Below are positions 22,947-34,202 of a stretch of 64,000 nucleotides of DNA, one piece after another. The notes beneath the pieces were generated by a model. That model had not been told where the DNA came from, searched no databases, and saw only the letters and a list, made by a program, of their open reading frames with translations. The position numbers and the translations under genes are program-made. Position 1 is the first letter of the stretch; each line of letters opens with the position of its first letter. Location: contig CAJZBQ010000016.1 in the NCBI GenBank assembly GCA_914767885.1, positions 372,001 to 436,000 on the forward strand, read 5' to 3'. The DNA is from Blepharisma stoltei (taxonomy: Eukaryota; Ciliophora; Heterotrichea; Heterotrichida; Blepharismidae).

Positions 22947-24122
22947 TTATTTCTTTCCTGAAGGGGCTACGTTAAATCTGAAATAAATAATTTCTCCGTC
23001 TTCTACCTCATAATCTTTGCCGCATTGCCTTAGTTTTCCTTCTGCTTTAACGTTGTTTTCATTTCCTAACTCAACTAGATCTTCATATTTCATGATTTCT
23101 GCACAAATGAAGCCTCGCTCGAAATCTGTATGAATGACCCCAGCTGCCTGTGGAGCTTTAGTGCCTTTTCTGATAGTCCAGCATTTTACTTCATCCTCTC
23201 CACATGTGAAATAGTGAATTAGCTGCAATGCTTTATATCCTGTTCTCAAAATTCTAGGAATCATTGAAATTGTGTTATGCTCGTGTAAATAATTGGATTT
23301 TTGAATCGGATCCATTCCATGGATGGCTTGTTCAAATTCTATTGAGTAAGGGATGATATCACCACCTCCATGCTCTTGAACCCATCTATTAATATCTGCA
23401 AGCCATTTATTTTTCTTTCTTAAATAGTCATTTGTGCTGAGATTCACTAAATAAACCATAGGCTTTGCAGTTAAAAATAGGCAACTGTTGAGCATTTCGA
23501 TTTCTTTGCTGTGCCAATCTCCATCCTTAAGCATTTTACGACTTTCGAGTGTTTCGTGAATTTTTATCATTATTTCTAATTCTTCAGTTAATTCTTTTGT
23601 TCTTGCTCTTTTTATTTGTTTTTCTATTTCTTCTATTCTTTGATTACATCTTTCAAGATCTTTCAGACACAATTCATTTCGAATAATTTCTAAATCTCTA
23701 ATAGGATCAACTTCGCCTTCAGTATGAATGACATCAGTAAGTGTAAACGCTCGGACAACGTGGAAAATCCCATCAACAGCATTTATATGAGACAAAAAAG
23801 CATTGCCAAGACCTGCACCCTCTGATGCGCCTGGGACAAGTCCAGCAATATCGGTAATTGAGAGAATTGCTGGGACCCGAGATTTTGGCTGGTACATTTC
23901 ACAGAGATGATCCCATCTTTGGTCTGGAATTGGTACGCGGGCTTCTGAAGGATCTATAGTGCAGAATGGGTAATTTTCAGCGGGAACTGATAAATTTGAA
24001 AGAAGATTAAATGTTGAAGATTTGCCTACGTTTGGAAGACCTACTATACCTATTTTTAAAGTATTGCCAGGACGTCCGAGGAGGGGCTTCTTTTCTTCAG
24101 TAGGCTTCTTCTTTGCGGGCAT
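22947..24122 (-). CDS. OLA1: Obg-like ATPase 1 (YchF family)
   Basis: Complete uninterrupted 391-aa frame from ATG 24122 to TAA at 22947. P-loop GLPNVGKS, switch region NYPFCTIDP, DIAGLVPGASEGAGLGN (G3), a helical insert of charged residues, and a C-terminal TGS domain (LIHYFTCGEDEVKCWTIRKG...AAGVIHTDFERGFICAE). Length and order match eukaryotic OLA1, which prefers ATP and associates with ribosomes. It has no TGA codon, intron or IES. It starts 284 bp from the divergent NEK kinase gene. Confidence 0.97.
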   Translation of the reverse strand: MPAKKKPTEEKKPLLGRPGNTLKIGIVGLPNVGKSSTFNLLSNLSVPAENYPFCTIDPSEARVPIPDQRWDHLCEMYQPKSRVPAILSITDIAGLVPGASEGAGLGNAFLSHINAVDGIFHVVRAFTLTDVIHTEGEVDPIRDLEIIRNELCLKDLERCNQRIEEIEKQIKRARTKELTEELEIMIKIHETLESRKMLKDGDWHSKEIEMLNSCLFLTAKPMVYLVNLSTNDYLRKKNKWLADINRWVQEHGGGDIIPYSIEFEQAIHGMDPIQKSNYLHEHNTISMIPRILRTGYKALQLIHYFTCGEDEVKCWTIRKGTKAPQAAGVIHTDFERGFICAEIMKYEDLVELGNENNVKAEGKLRQCGKDYEVEDGEIIYFRFNVAPSGKK

Positions 24123-24406
24123 TATTTAATCTATTTTATATTAAATAAACAGATAAGAATAGAATGAAGTTTTGTTTTTTATCCAGGCCACTAAAATGCC
24201 ACTGCAAATCATATAAAATATCTAATAGTTATGCTAAGCCATTGCTATGCCGTAAAATATAAAAGCGTTTTAAATAATGCTATTGGCATCATATCTATTA
24301 TTTCCCCTTCAAGCTCAAAGAGAAATTATTCTTTTTTCTTGATTAAGCTCGCTTTTTGATTCACTTTCCTCGCCGCTCTTATCTATAAAATTTCATATAA
24401 ATTTAA

Positions 24407-25710
24407 ATGGAAAACTACGAGGTAATTGGTGATATTGGTACAGGCTCTTTTGGCTCAGTTACTAAAATTCGTAGAAAAACCGATGGCAAAATTCTTGTAT
24501 GAAAAGAGATTGACTATGGCGAGATGAATGATAAAGAAAAACAACAAGTAGTCACTGAAGTTAACATTTTAAGGGAACTCCATCACCCTAGCATTGTTCG
24601 CTATTACGATCGTATTATTGACAAAAGAGCTGCTAAAATATTCATTGTCATGGAATTTTGTGAGAACGGAGACATGTCCCACGTTATTCGCCGATGTAAA
24701 CGAGAAAATGACCCAATGCCTGAAGACCTCATATGAAAAATTTTCATGCAAATTGTTTTGGCCCTCTATGAGTGTCATAAGAGAAAAGAAGGAAAAATTT
24801 TACATAGAGATTTAAAACCCGCCAATATATTCCTAGATGCAAATATGAATGTGAAACTAGGAGATTTTGGATTATCAAGGGTTATGGGATCTGAAAGTGT
24901 ATATGCCCACACCCATGTAGGGACTCCTTACTATATGTCTCCAGAGCAAATCGTTGAAAGCCACTATAACGAAAAAAGTGATATTTGGAGCTTAGGCTGC
25001 TTATTATATGAAATTGTTGCATTATCCCCGCCTTTTGAAGCTACTAATAAGCCGCAATTAGAAACAAAAATTCGCCAAGGAAGCTTTCAAAGAATCCCTA
25101 GAACGTATTCAGACGAATTGCAAAGAGTAATCAGCTGGATGCTTTGTAGTGAGCCTAGCCAAAGACCAGATGTTGAGGAATTATTAAACCTTCCTCAAGT
25201 TTCGCTAAGATTAAGAGAAAAAAGGCTAACTCACCCCTCTGTGAGCGAACAAAACCATTGGAAAAATCCCTTTTTGCCAAAAAATCCACCTTTGAGAGCG
25301 AACAAAAATTTTTTTATGAAAAAAATTGATATATAAGTTATAATTATTATAATGAAATCTCCAACTGATTCTCTGTTTAATTTTAAAATAGCTAGCATTT
25401 TAAAACATAATTTTTGCAAATTAAATTAATTAATTTTTACTTTCAATTTTAAAAAACATATTTTCTATAAGTTTTTACAAAAAATAACCCCATGACCGAA
25501 CAAGATTTTTTTTTTGCTCACAGAGGGGCAGTAAGAGAAATACAAGCTTCAATCAGAAAAAAAGAAGAAGAGTTAAAGAAAAAGGAAGAAGAAATCAAAA
25601 AAATTGAAGATGAAAATGCTGCAAAAGAAACAGAACTCAATGATAGAGAAGCAAAAATTGCAGAATTCGAAAACAATGAAAGGATGAAAACCCACCAAAT
25701 TCAGATATAA
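24407..25710 (+). CDS. NEK (NIMA-related) protein kinase
   Basis: ATG at 24407, TAA ending at 25710; 332 aa after a 305-bp MITE is removed. Landmarks: GTGSFGSV, ILVWKEIDYG (Trp by TGA, invariant in NEKs), HRDLKPANIF, GDFGLSRVM, GTPYYMSPE, then SLRLREKR followed by a C-terminal coiled coil of KKEEE repeats, as in NEK2. NEKs act on centrosomes, cilia and mitosis. The MITE sits exactly at the junction of kinase domain and coiled coil, and its removal gives REKRLREIQASIRKKEEE. Confidence 0.93.
25227..25531 (-). mobile_element. Pogo-type MITE / IES, 305 bp (copy 4)
   Basis: TA-bounded (25227-25228, 25532-25533), reverse orientation. Ends are TAACTCACCCCTCTGTGAGC and GCTCACAGAGGGGCAG. The hairpin end is the right one and is degenerate. 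Excision restores the NEK frame. Confidence 0.88.
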
Positions 25711-25752
25711 AGTTGAGATAATTTAATAATTAGAATATTTATTATATATATA

Positions 25753-26193
25753 ATGTTGCTCGATAATGAAAATTTCTTGAAAAGATTAGAGCAGCTTTAC
25801 CAGGAAAAAGGAGAAAAAGGAAGCGTATGAATCACATTTAAGCAGTATGATGAAATTTGAAGAAAAGGAATGCACAGGAAAGGCAAAGATAAAATTGCAC
25901 GCAAAGAAGATCGGCAACGAAAAAACCAAGAAGGCGTCCCACTCATGCTCCTAGTTAGAGCAAAAACAGATACTGAAAAAATCAGCACCAAAGTTCTATT
26001 TCGGATAGAAAAATTTTTCTCTCACCTAAAAAATTCTTGTGGACCTAATTTTATTTGATAAGAAAGAAAATTTGGCATGCTGAAAATCTTAAAAAATTTT
26101 CTATTAGCATTACCAGAAGATGTAGCCTATTTTCAAAAAGTCCTCCACAATGCTATGCTAGTTAGTATGGTCGGTAAGAAAAGATTAAGATAA
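25753..26193 (+). CDS. SRP14: Signal recognition particle 14 kDa subunit
   Basis: ATG at 25753, TAA at 26191-26193; 111 aa after a 105-bp IES is removed. The N-terminus MLLDNENFLKRLEQLYQEKG...GSVWITFKQYD matches the SRP14 start with its beta strand (Trp by TGA). A basic loop, VPLMLLVRAKTDTEKIST, and after the IES LALPEDVAYFQKVLHNAML with a basic VGKKRLR end follow. SRP14 pairs with SRP9 on the Alu domain of SRP RNA to retard elongation. It starts 43 bp after the NEK stop on the same strand. Confidence 0.9.
25997..26101. other. Predicted short IES, 105 bp, in SRP14
   Basis: Between TA 25997-25998 and TA 26102-26103. Removal joins KISTKVL to LALPEDVAYF, restoring the last strand and helix of SRP14. 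The unexcised frame stops at TAA 26058. Confidence 0.88.
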
Positions 26194-26202
26194 AATACTT
26201 AC

Positions 26203-26457
26203 TCCCCCATTATTAGCGAGCAAAAGAATATTTGCCCCCGAACAAGGCAGGCTAATTTGAAAAAAGAAAAGAAGAAATTATGTTTTAGAATACTTAATTA
26301 TTTAAAATTAAATATAATAAGATTTAGATTTCATTATTATGATTTATTTATAATTAAAATATAGTCAACACCCATAAATTTATATTAAATAAATTTTACT
26401 TGCTTAATTTATCAAAAATAGTATTGCTTCTATCAGTTTACTCGCTAGTTAAGGGGA
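26203..26457. mobile_element. Degenerate pogo-type MITE (copy 5), intergenic
   Basis: Ends TTACTCCCCCATTATTAGCGAG and CTCGCTAGTTAAGGGGAGTTA keep the family outline; the AT-rich body retains TTAAAATTAAATATAAT-like blocks. It lies between SRP14 and the next gene. Confidence 0.6.
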
Positions 26458-26466
26458 GTTAATAAA

Positions 26467-27109
26467 ATGCATCATCTAGACGAACTTAACCGAAACCGTG
26501 CCCTCAATCTTTATCTTCTAACCCCAGAAGACGTTGTACCGCCTATCCAACGAACATTTGTAGTTACAAAACATCAATATAAAAGTATTATATTTCCCAA
26601 TGAATTTCTTATAAAAAATTATAATTATCGATTATTAGTAAATTTACATGAAATTGATTATCCTGGAAGACAATGCTTTCGCACCCTTATTACCGTCCTC
26701 TCAAAGAGTAAAAAATAATTCAAGTCCTGGGCAAGAAGAAGAAAAATCGAGAGAAGAGATGCTTTCGCAGAGAAGAAGAGAAAGACTAAGGTCAAAAAGC
26801 AACAAAAAAAGGATGATTTTTAAAGACGGATGCCCGACATGTGGACAAGAGCACATTCCTGTTGAATATTTCAACCATAGACATATATGCTCAAAATGCA
26901 GAGAGTATATAAAAACTCCCGATGGAAGTCCCGTAAAAATTGTGTTGGACAGAGGGGAAACAATTTTAGCATTAGCCTTTGATGAGAGGAAAAAGTTGAA
27001 GCCAGTTGATCATCAAAATCTTATGATTTTTGATAGGCCTTGCTTTGCAAGCTTTGCAGGGCCTGGAGAATTAGTTGTGTTGCTGTATGATGAGGGATTA
27101 ACTTATTAG
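26467..27109 (+). CDS. Unrecognised protein with a CxxC...CxxC zinc site
   Basis: ATG at 26467, stop at 27107-27109; about 187 aa if a TA-bounded segment of ~79 bp (26580-26658) is removed. The N-terminus MHHLDELNRNRALNLYLLTPEDVVPP then continues as LEDNAFAPLLPSSQR with a basic RRRERLRSKSNKKR stretch. A possible zinc ribbon (CPTCGQEHIPVEYFNHRHIC then CSKCREYI region) and a beta-rich end follow. I do not recognise the family. Without removal the upstream frame ends at a TAA near 26716, and the downstream frame would start at its own ATG at 26648, so two separate reading frames remain an alternative. Confidence 0.5.
26580..26658. other. Predicted short IES, 71-79 bp
   Basis: AT-rich patch with several TA at each end. 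Removal between TA 26580-26581 and TA 26659-26660 shifts the upstream frame into the zinc-site frame (HQYILEDNAF). Confidence 0.5.
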
Positions 27110-28269
27110 ATCTTGTAAATAAATCACTATTTTATCTGATTTTGAATTTAAATTTATATGGATAAGATTGCAATTCGCAAACTTAGACATAGACAGTTAT
27201 TAATTTATATGAATTATAATTTTTAAAAATATAAAAAAACTCAAAATTATTATGAAAATAAGAAAATCCTTTGTGGGAAAACTACTTTCGAGGCCAGCAA
27301 AAAAAATTGTTTTTGTATAGAAAATATTTATTAATAATAAATTCGATATATAATTAATAATTTTAATAATCAGATTTATTTAACTTAATTTAATAGGATT
27401 TATAACGCTTTACGTCTCTTAATGAGTGGCCGCACTAAAATTTTTGGCCATTTTTGCACGTGTTGGACTGACAGGCTGCTGGACTAAACTGCTTGATCAC
27501 CAAGGCATGCCTCAAATTTTGTTGCTAGCTTTGAATGCTCATGAAAGAGCGACCTCCGTCCTCTTTGACACTGTGTGATGACTAAAGGCTCCTTCTAGGC
27601 CTTTCAGGTTCCTTGAAACAGCCAAATGGCAGGCATCTCACCTTCAAGTTGCTTGCCTGTCTTTGCCAGGACAGATGTCCTATATAAAGCCAAGCCTCAT
27701 AATCATAATAGCAAAGAATGTGCTTGAAGATTGGCACTTTAAGAATGTCACCTTTTTTATAATTTTACATATTTTAATTTAAACAGTTTTACATTATATA
27801 CATTAAATTAGAATTTTCATTGCAAGTATTCGCAAATTTGGAATTTAAAATCTGCAAAAAAATTTTTTATATATAATTTTAACAATCTATGGCTAACTAA
27901 AAAAAATGTCTCACTAGCCAAGGGTGGAGTAAGTTCCTATACAAATATCTTTAATAGTGTGAGTTGATATTTTCTTAATAACATTATTTTTACTTTATTA
28001 AAAATTATTCTCAATTATTCCTCGTTTGTCTGATATTTTAAATCAAATTCAGTAGGTTCTAAAATTTTATATACAAGTCAACCTCTATATCAAATTCATT
28101 GATATCCAAGACACCCTAAAATTTTTGAGAAATAAATGATCTTTATTTAGTGCTAGATTATCTATCAGAATGTTTTGTCGAGCCAGTAAATTTTGATAGT
28201 CATTTTTCCAGTTAAATTTCGGTTTTAAAATTTTCTGATTATAATAAATATAGATAGAATAGCCAGCAA
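27110..28269. other. Intergenic region with a retroposon-like element
   Basis: AT-rich on both sides of a GC-rich block (27395-27712). At 27750-27935 a possible very degenerate pogo-type MITE is hinted by CAAATTTGGAATTTAAAA and a right end AGCCAAGGGTGGAGTAAG. No genes recognised. Confidence 0.45.
27395..27712 (+). mobile_element. GC-rich retroposon-like element, intergenic
   Basis: GC-rich block ending in the tandem tail CTCATAATCATAATAG. The body is not homologous to the other copies. Target duplications could not be identified, so limits are approximate. Confidence 0.5.
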
Positions 28270-29232
28270 ATGAGAATTATGAAAGAAACCTGATTTTTGG
28301 CAGAAGATAGCAGACTAAGAGCTGAGACCTGTGATTATTGCAGTAGTGAACTCCAGATAGGCTACATAACCATTTGGACTATGAACTGCAGGAATTATCA
28401 TTTATGGTGCTTTAAGCCAGAACAACAGCAATATATCTATGAAAGTGATCTTACAATCAGGCTAACTCCTCAGAACCAATACATTTTATCTTGCTGATTG
28501 GAAACATGGAATGAAAAATTCTTACCAAAATACAAACCATTCGATAAACCGCCAAAAATAGTAAAAACTTTGAATTCACAGCTCCCCAATTTAAAGCGAG
28601 CTTGAACAGAAATTTTAAAATTCATTGATCCATTCGAAACTCTAAATATCATTGCTCTAGTGTCAAAGTCCTTTTATGAGCTTGCATGAAATGATGAATT
28701 ATGATGTTTTTATTGCTCCCAAGACTATGGAATTCACTCTTCTACAACTTCATGGAAAAATTGCTATGCTCTGCTTTCATTAGAAACTTGTGTGGGGTGT
28801 AGAAAATATTTTAGCAATGAGTCGTTTTATCGATGTCCTTTTTTGAAAAAACCTATTTGTAGTGACTGCCGTAATAATAAACCTAAGTACAAACTTTATA
28901 GTAAAAAAGAAATTTTTCAAAAATATGGGATAAACCCAATTTTTCTAAATTTGAATTTTGCAAGGGCTTATCCTAATCGAGTGGTCACTTATCAATTTAT
29001 GGCTGAAAAAGCGATTTGACAATATCGACGAGAAAATAAAAGAAAATTATTGGAAATTTTACAAAGAAATTTTAAACTTGAAACTTATGAATACGTTGAA
29101 AATTTAGACATTTTCAATATGGAAATAGAAGTCGAAAACATAGATAAGGTAAAGAAAAAGGCGTTTAATTATGTCCGCTCTAGAGCTGGAAAAGATAAAA
29201 TGCTGAAAGTGATAATTAAATATGCAAAGTAA
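28270..29232 (+). CDS. PARP-type zinc finger / F-box protein with Cys-rich C-terminus
   Basis: One frame from ATG 28270 (a second in-frame ATG at 28279) to TAA 29230-29232; 320 aa, with several Trp codons as TGA. Residues ~15-50 carry CDYCSSELQIG...NYHLWCF, the CxxC...HxxC pattern of zf-PARP. Residues ~115-150 (ILKFIDPFETLNIIALVSKSFYELAWNDELW) are a clear F-box. A second Cys cluster (CVGCRKYF...CPFLKKPICSDC) precedes a YSKKEIFQKYGINP segment that resembles the XPA/elongin-type C-terminal fold. An SCF substrate receptor that senses DNA breaks or damage is an inference from the domains. No insertion is seen. Confidence 0.72.
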
Positions 29233-30304
29233 TTAAAATGTTTTAATTGGATTTTAAATTAAATAACATTTTTAAAATAGGCAAGGGAAGATGAGATTTA
29301 AAAAGAGTATCTGGTTGAGAAATATGTAAATATAATAAAAGATTATTTAAAATAAAATTCAAAGGTAAATAAAGCAATTTAAAGCTATTAGCATAATTGA
29401 GAAAAATAAATTGCTCATAGGCATTGAGGCTCTTTTTCAAGCTATATCAGCACAATGTTTCCTTTATATTTTATTACATTAATAATTTAATAAGAAGAGA
29501 AGCATTGAGACCAGATTTAACCGTAAAAATATTTTGAATTTCTTATTTGAGCTTTTGAGCAATTTTCTCTTTTACTCATCTTAAGCTTTACAACTTCAGA
29601 AGTGGCCTAATCATGCCAAAATCTTAGAGCAAGCTCTAATACCTGAAGATGCCACGCTTTTCAAATTTTCTTATAATTATATTTTTTTTCAGAGCTTCAC
29701 TTATACCTCACTTTATTTTGATTAATTATTCTCTTAATTATTCTCTTGCCAAGTTTACTTCTTATTTAATAAAATTTATGATTTTTTATTTACCCATATT
29801 TATCCCTAAAGATAACTTCTAGAACCATTGCTTTAAAAATTTGCAAAATTATTTGCTTTCGCTTCTTATTATTATCCTGTAAAATTTGAGTACCAATTAA
29901 ATTATTTTCAATTTCCTCATACACGCAATTTTAAATGGCAAGACCTTAGAGGTCATAGTTCCTCTAAAGGTCCTAAAAAAGGGACTTTGGTTCCTTTTGC
30001 AGGTCTGTGAGACCAAAAGACAGCTTCCTAGAGTTGTGACACTTCGCTAAAGTGTGCTGGAAAGAGAGCTCTTACTTGGGCTGAGGCAGTTAGGTTCTAA
30101 CGGACGACCACCCGTACTGTTACTCAGAGATGACACTGATCCTATCATATTAAAGGCTACAAGAAGAACCAAGGAGTTTAAATTAAGAGATAATCGAATT
30201 TAGAAATTTCCGCATGTTCTTACGAACCCAAAAATTTTTTATAACCTATAAAAACCCTTTCACTTGGCATTATAAATAGCATCCATTAAATCTAATAATA
30301 AATA
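29233..30304. other. Intergenic region with a retroposon-like element
   Basis: AT-rich and stop-filled except for the GC-rich block at about 29941-30183, which starts TTTTAAATGGC like the other retroposon-like elements. Confidence 0.5.
29941..30183 (+). mobile_element. GC-rich retroposon-like element, intergenic
   Basis: Starts TAAATGGCAAG and ends near AAGGAGTTTAAATTAAGAG. Internal hairpins include GGACTTTGGTTCC. Target duplications not identified; limits approximate. Confidence 0.5.
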
Positions 30305-32348
30305 ATGCTTGTCAGCCCGGCAGCAAAAGATTCTCCGACAGTCAATTTTCTTCGTAAAGCAGAGATTGGAATCACTGTGACCTTCCTCACATGAATTATT
30401 TATACTATTTTTTCTGAAGCTTGAATTCTCTCTTCAAGGGTAGCAGCTTCTACAACCATTGATGGCTTAGAAAAAAGCTCAATTTCTAGCAGTGGTTACG
30501 TAGATTTAAACGATGGCCAACTTGCCACATTTCTAAGTAATCTTCCAGCTCTTCTAGTTTTTGCCACCTTATTTGTATCCGGACGCAAATTACTTATAAG
30601 TCAAAAACTTGAATTGAAGCATCAATTAATTTACTATTTATTTATAGGGATAGGAATGAATATATATTTGCATGGCCCAGGATTTTTATTTTTACTGTTT
30701 GAGCTCTTATTTAATTATCTTTTAGCTTACAAATATGCAGGAAAACGAGGGTTTCCTCTATTAGCTTGGGCTTTTAACTTCACATATTTAATTTTAGCAG
30801 AATATTATCATGGGTTCCAATTCTCATGGTTTGCTCCATCATTAAAGTTTCTAGATGATTTACCTGTGGAAATGAATTGGTCTGGAGTCAATAAAATGTG
30901 CATGCTTAAAGCCTTAAGTTTTGTTCTTGATTATCATTGGGCACTCTCCAAAGATGATTATATGCCTTTAAATAAGCATAAGCTTGACTGTAATGAATGC
31001 AATGAGATAAATGTATGCTTCACCTATAGAATGAGAGCACACGCAAGTCATTATTCTTTATTAGCATATGCTGCTTATTTCTTTTATCCACCTCTGTATT
31101 TTGCTGGACCAACTGTGTGCTATAATGCTTGGATATCTCAAGTGCAGAGTCCACAAAGGAGCTATGATATGCTGCATTGGATTAAATTAGAAATCATAGG
31201 GTCTAAGACTGATGCCATTATTAATAAAAATCAAAAATTTGTTAAAAAATATTTGGAGTGAGAATAAGTTATTATAAAGTACAAAAAAATTAATTATTTA
31301 TGGATTGAGAATCGTTGTTGTATTTATAATACTTGAATTATTTATTCATAATTTATATTTTCCAGCCATAGCTGGAAATGATAAAAACACGTGAATTTGG
31401 GAATCATTTACGCCATTTGAGCTTGTTATTGCAAGCTATGTTATATTGAAATGGATTTGGCTAAAATTTACATTGATTTGGAGATTTTTCAGGATGTGGG
31501 CACTTTGTGATGGCATAGAGACCCCAGAGAATATGGGAAGATGCATGTCAAATAATTATTGCTTTGAAGGCTTTTGAAGAATGTGGCATAGGGCTTTTAA
31601 TCAATGACTGATTAGGTATTTATTTGTGCCACTCGGAGGAAGCAAATATAAAATCTTCAACATTTGGATAGTCTTTGGTTTTGTAGCTCTCTGGCATGAT
31701 TTAAATTTAAATTTATTAGTATGGGGCTGGGGAATGTGCTTGTTCATAATGCCAGAAGTGTTGGTAAAGAGCTATTTTCAAAGAAGCAAATTTTTGAACT
31801 TCAGGAAAACTCTGAAGTATAGCTGACTGTGTGCATTTGGAGGTGGAATATATATAATTTTGATGATGGCTGCTAACTTAGTAGGATTTTCTTTTGGAGT
31901 TCGTGGATTGATAATTGTCTTACTCCCCCCCCCTCCGTGAGTGAACAAAACCATTAGAAAAATCCCTATTTTTTGCCCAAAAACCCACCCTCCGTGAGTG
32001 AACAAAAATTTTTTAATAGAAAAATTTTTTATGGAAAAAAAAAATTGATATATAAATGATAATTATTATAATGAAATCTAGAGCTAATTCTGTTTATTTT
32101 TAAACGAATTGCTTTTTAAAACATAAATTTTGCAAATTGAATTAAATATTTGCTTTCCAATTTTTGCGAATTAGGATTTTTTTTAAATTTCGAAAAAAAT
32201 ATTTTTTATAAAATTATATATAAATTTTTTAAAAAAAAAAATTAACCCCCCTCCGTGAGTGAACAAAATTTTTTTGTTCACTCACGGAGGGGGGGGGGAG
32301 TTAGAAGAAATTTTCACATTATCTGGAAGTATTTTAGGCAAAATATAA
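30305..32348 (+). CDS. MBOAT acyltransferase of the GUP1/HHAT group
   Basis: ATG at 30305, TAA at 32346-32348; 542 aa after two IESs are removed (34 bp and a 381-bp MITE). Multi-pass membrane protein. Recognisable blocks: YLHGPGFLFLLFELLFNYLL, a GFQFSWF segment, NKMCMLKALSFVLDYHW, MRAHASHYSLLAYAAYFFYPPLYFAGP, the WRFFRMWALCDGIETPENM block, [23 protein letters not shown], and the MBOAT His in ALWHDLNLNLLVWGW. Many Trp codons are TGA. GUP1 remodels GPI lipids and HHAT palmitoylates proteins; the sequence fits GUP1 better. It acts in the ER membrane. Confidence 0.92.
31265..31298. other. Predicted very short IES, 34 bp, in the MBOAT gene
   Basis: Between TA 31265-31266 and TA 31299-31300. The unexcised frame ends at TAA 31265-31267. 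Removal gives ...KKYLEWEYGLRIVVVFIILE and the protein continues into the conserved MBOAT blocks. It is not 15 nt and has no GT...AG. Confidence 0.7.
31921..32301 (-). mobile_element. Pogo-type MITE / IES, 381 bp (copy 6)
   Basis: TA-bounded (31921-31922, 32302-32303), reverse orientation with the hairpin end on the right. Removal joins GLIIVL to EEIFTLSGSILGKI at the C-terminus of the MBOAT protein. Confidence 0.9.
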
Positions 32349-32793
32349 TAAAAATTATTTTTATATTTTTTTAAAAATAATTATAATTAATATTAAATTT
32401 ACTCTGCATTGAATATTATTTCTAAAAAATTTAAGACACAGTATTTTGCTATTCAAAGTGATCTTGACTGCCACAATGGCAACGCATTTTATGCTTATAG
32501 TCAGGCATCAAGAAACAAGATGTGAAATAAAAAATAAAGGATTTTAAATTTATTAAGTTAAGTTAAAAGTTATGCTGGCCATAATCAGGTAAACCTGCCA
32601 ATATTGGCTCCAAAAGGTTAAGGATTTACAACCTTAGCCACTGTCTATAGGATCAGCTCCCAAAGCAGAGCCACCTCTGCAGAGTGCCCAATTGTCCCGA
32701 TGAGCGAAGTCATGTGGCAGGCAAATCTTTCTAGCAATCTTAGGGACTAATTTCTGTTAACTTCATCATTTTATTTATTAAATTTAAATTTAT
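32349..32793. other. Intergenic region with one or two GC-rich elements
   Basis: A block at about 32445-32570 ends in TTAAGTTAAGTTAAAAG, a typical tail. A second GC-rich block follows directly (32573-32755). No duplications identified. Confidence 0.45.
32573..32755. mobile_element. GC-rich retroposon-like block, intergenic
   Basis: Starts near TTATGCTGGCCATAATCAGG and runs to TCTTAGGGACT. It resembles the 5' part of the block at 38520 (CTTTGGCTCCAAAAG versus ATTGGCTCCAAAAGG). Limits are approximate. Confidence 0.4.
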
Positions 32794-34012
32794 TTAGGAA
32801 TTTGTAATATCGATTATATTATATGGAACATATTCTATATATTTCATTTTCAAGTCATCAAAGCACTCAGTTGAGTCTAATGATGGTGAATAAAAGATTC
32901 CACTCTGATTAGGAGATATGGAACTCTGAGAAGAAAACGAGGAATTTAAAGATTGGGAACTCTCCATCATTTTTTTAAAAGCTGATTTTTGGTTTTCTAA
33001 AGTTTTGCTAGCTTCTCTCCACTCTGCGAGCGTACAAATATTTTGTTCTCCCCTGATTTATTTTATATATTAATTTATAGTAAATTTTTTGATTCGAAAG
33101 AATTTTAAAGCAAATATTATTTAGTTTGTAGACTTCATGTTTTAGATTGCAAGCTGTTTTAAATTCAGCAGAATTAGTTTGAGATTTCATTATAATAATT
33201 ATCACTTATATATCAAAATTTTTTTGTTCGTTCATGGAGGGTGGGTTTTTACATAAAAAATAAGGATTTTTTCCAATTGTTTTATTCTCTAACGGAGGGG
33301 GATTAAGCATTTCTGTTATGGTACCTTCAGCCATTCCAAGCTTTTTTATTTCTTTTTGAGTATTTTTTTTAGCTTTACTTTCAAGCTCCATTCTTTCCAT
33401 AAACTTCATCTCGTTAGAGATTTTTAATGCTTCTCGCTTTAAATCAAGCTTTTCTTTTCTCCTTCTTGCAGCCTGAATAATAGATTCTGCCCTCTCTTTG
33501 GCAACAGTTCTTTCCATTTCTTCTCGGCTTTTAATCAAGTTTTCAATGTTTTTTGATTCCAGTTTTACAGCTGACGACGCTCGATGTTTATTTTCAAGAA
33601 TTTTTGTTTTTGTTTGGCTTAAGCTATCTGCTCTTTTTTTCCTTTGCTGCGATACATATTTTTTCTTATTTTCCAGCTCTTTTGCTTTTAGATTTTTGCT
33701 TTTTTCAGTAAAATCTAAACTTTCTTTGTGCTTTTTTCGAATTTCTAATCTTTTTTGGTTTAAGGTTTTGGCTAAATCTACTAATCGGGCAGATTTTAGT
33801 CTTTCTGTTTCTAAAAATTTAATTCGATTTTCTAATGTTTTTACTCTCAAGTCTAATTTTTTTCGTTCTTGCATTAGATTCTGTATTTGAAATTCGGAGG
33901 ATGTTTGAATTTTTCTGTGTAGAGTTTTATGAGAAGTTTTAGACTGCGAATTAACTCGAATATTTTCAGTTTGAAGAAACCGGGCCATTGGAGACTGGCT
34001 TTGCTTAGACAT
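32794..34012 (-). CDS. Basic coiled-coil protein
   Basis: ATG at 34012, TAA at 32796-32794; 307 aa after a 295-bp MITE is removed. A basic Ser/Thr-rich start (MSKQSQSPMARFLQTENIR) is followed by about 200 residues of Lys/Glu/Arg-rich helix with coiled-coil periodicity (EERKKLDLRVKTLENRIKFLE-like). After the MITE the frame resumes as SKTLENQKSAFKKMMESS with a Ser-rich acidic end. No family recognised; coiled-coil basal-body or cytoskeletal proteins are a common match for such composition in ciliates. It is divergent from the first sorting-nexin gene. Confidence 0.65.
33009..33303 (+). mobile_element. Pogo-type MITE / IES, 295 bp (copy 7)
   Basis: TA 33009-33010 and 33304-33305. The left end is degenerate (TAGCTTCTCTCCACTCTGCG) and the right end is clear (TTCATGGAGGGTGGG...AACGGAGGGGGAT). 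Removal joins GTITEML to SKTLENQKS in frame. Confidence 0.82.
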
Positions 34013-34202
34013 TTAACAATCAATAATAAACTATTGTTAACTATGGAGGTGAAGAATATCAGAGAAGTTGTCTTAGAACAAAATCAAGAAATTTGTGTAG
34101 TAAATCCATGGCAAAGTGATAAAGCTACGACAGACATTTGGTAGTGGGTTGATTCCAAGATTGACTCCTTGATGGGAAATCGACACATGCCGCCATTTTA
34201 AT

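Noticed and set aside
33206-33303. C-terminal extension NPPPLENKTIGKNPYF of the coiled-coil protein
   Set aside because: This is translated MITE terminus. The true C-terminus resumes after the MITE at 33009.
34045-34144. Short plus ORF MEVKNIREVVLEQNQEI... between the divergent genes
   Set aside because: About 30 codons ending in TAG, no homology recognised, and no way to join it to sorting nexin A by intron or IES.
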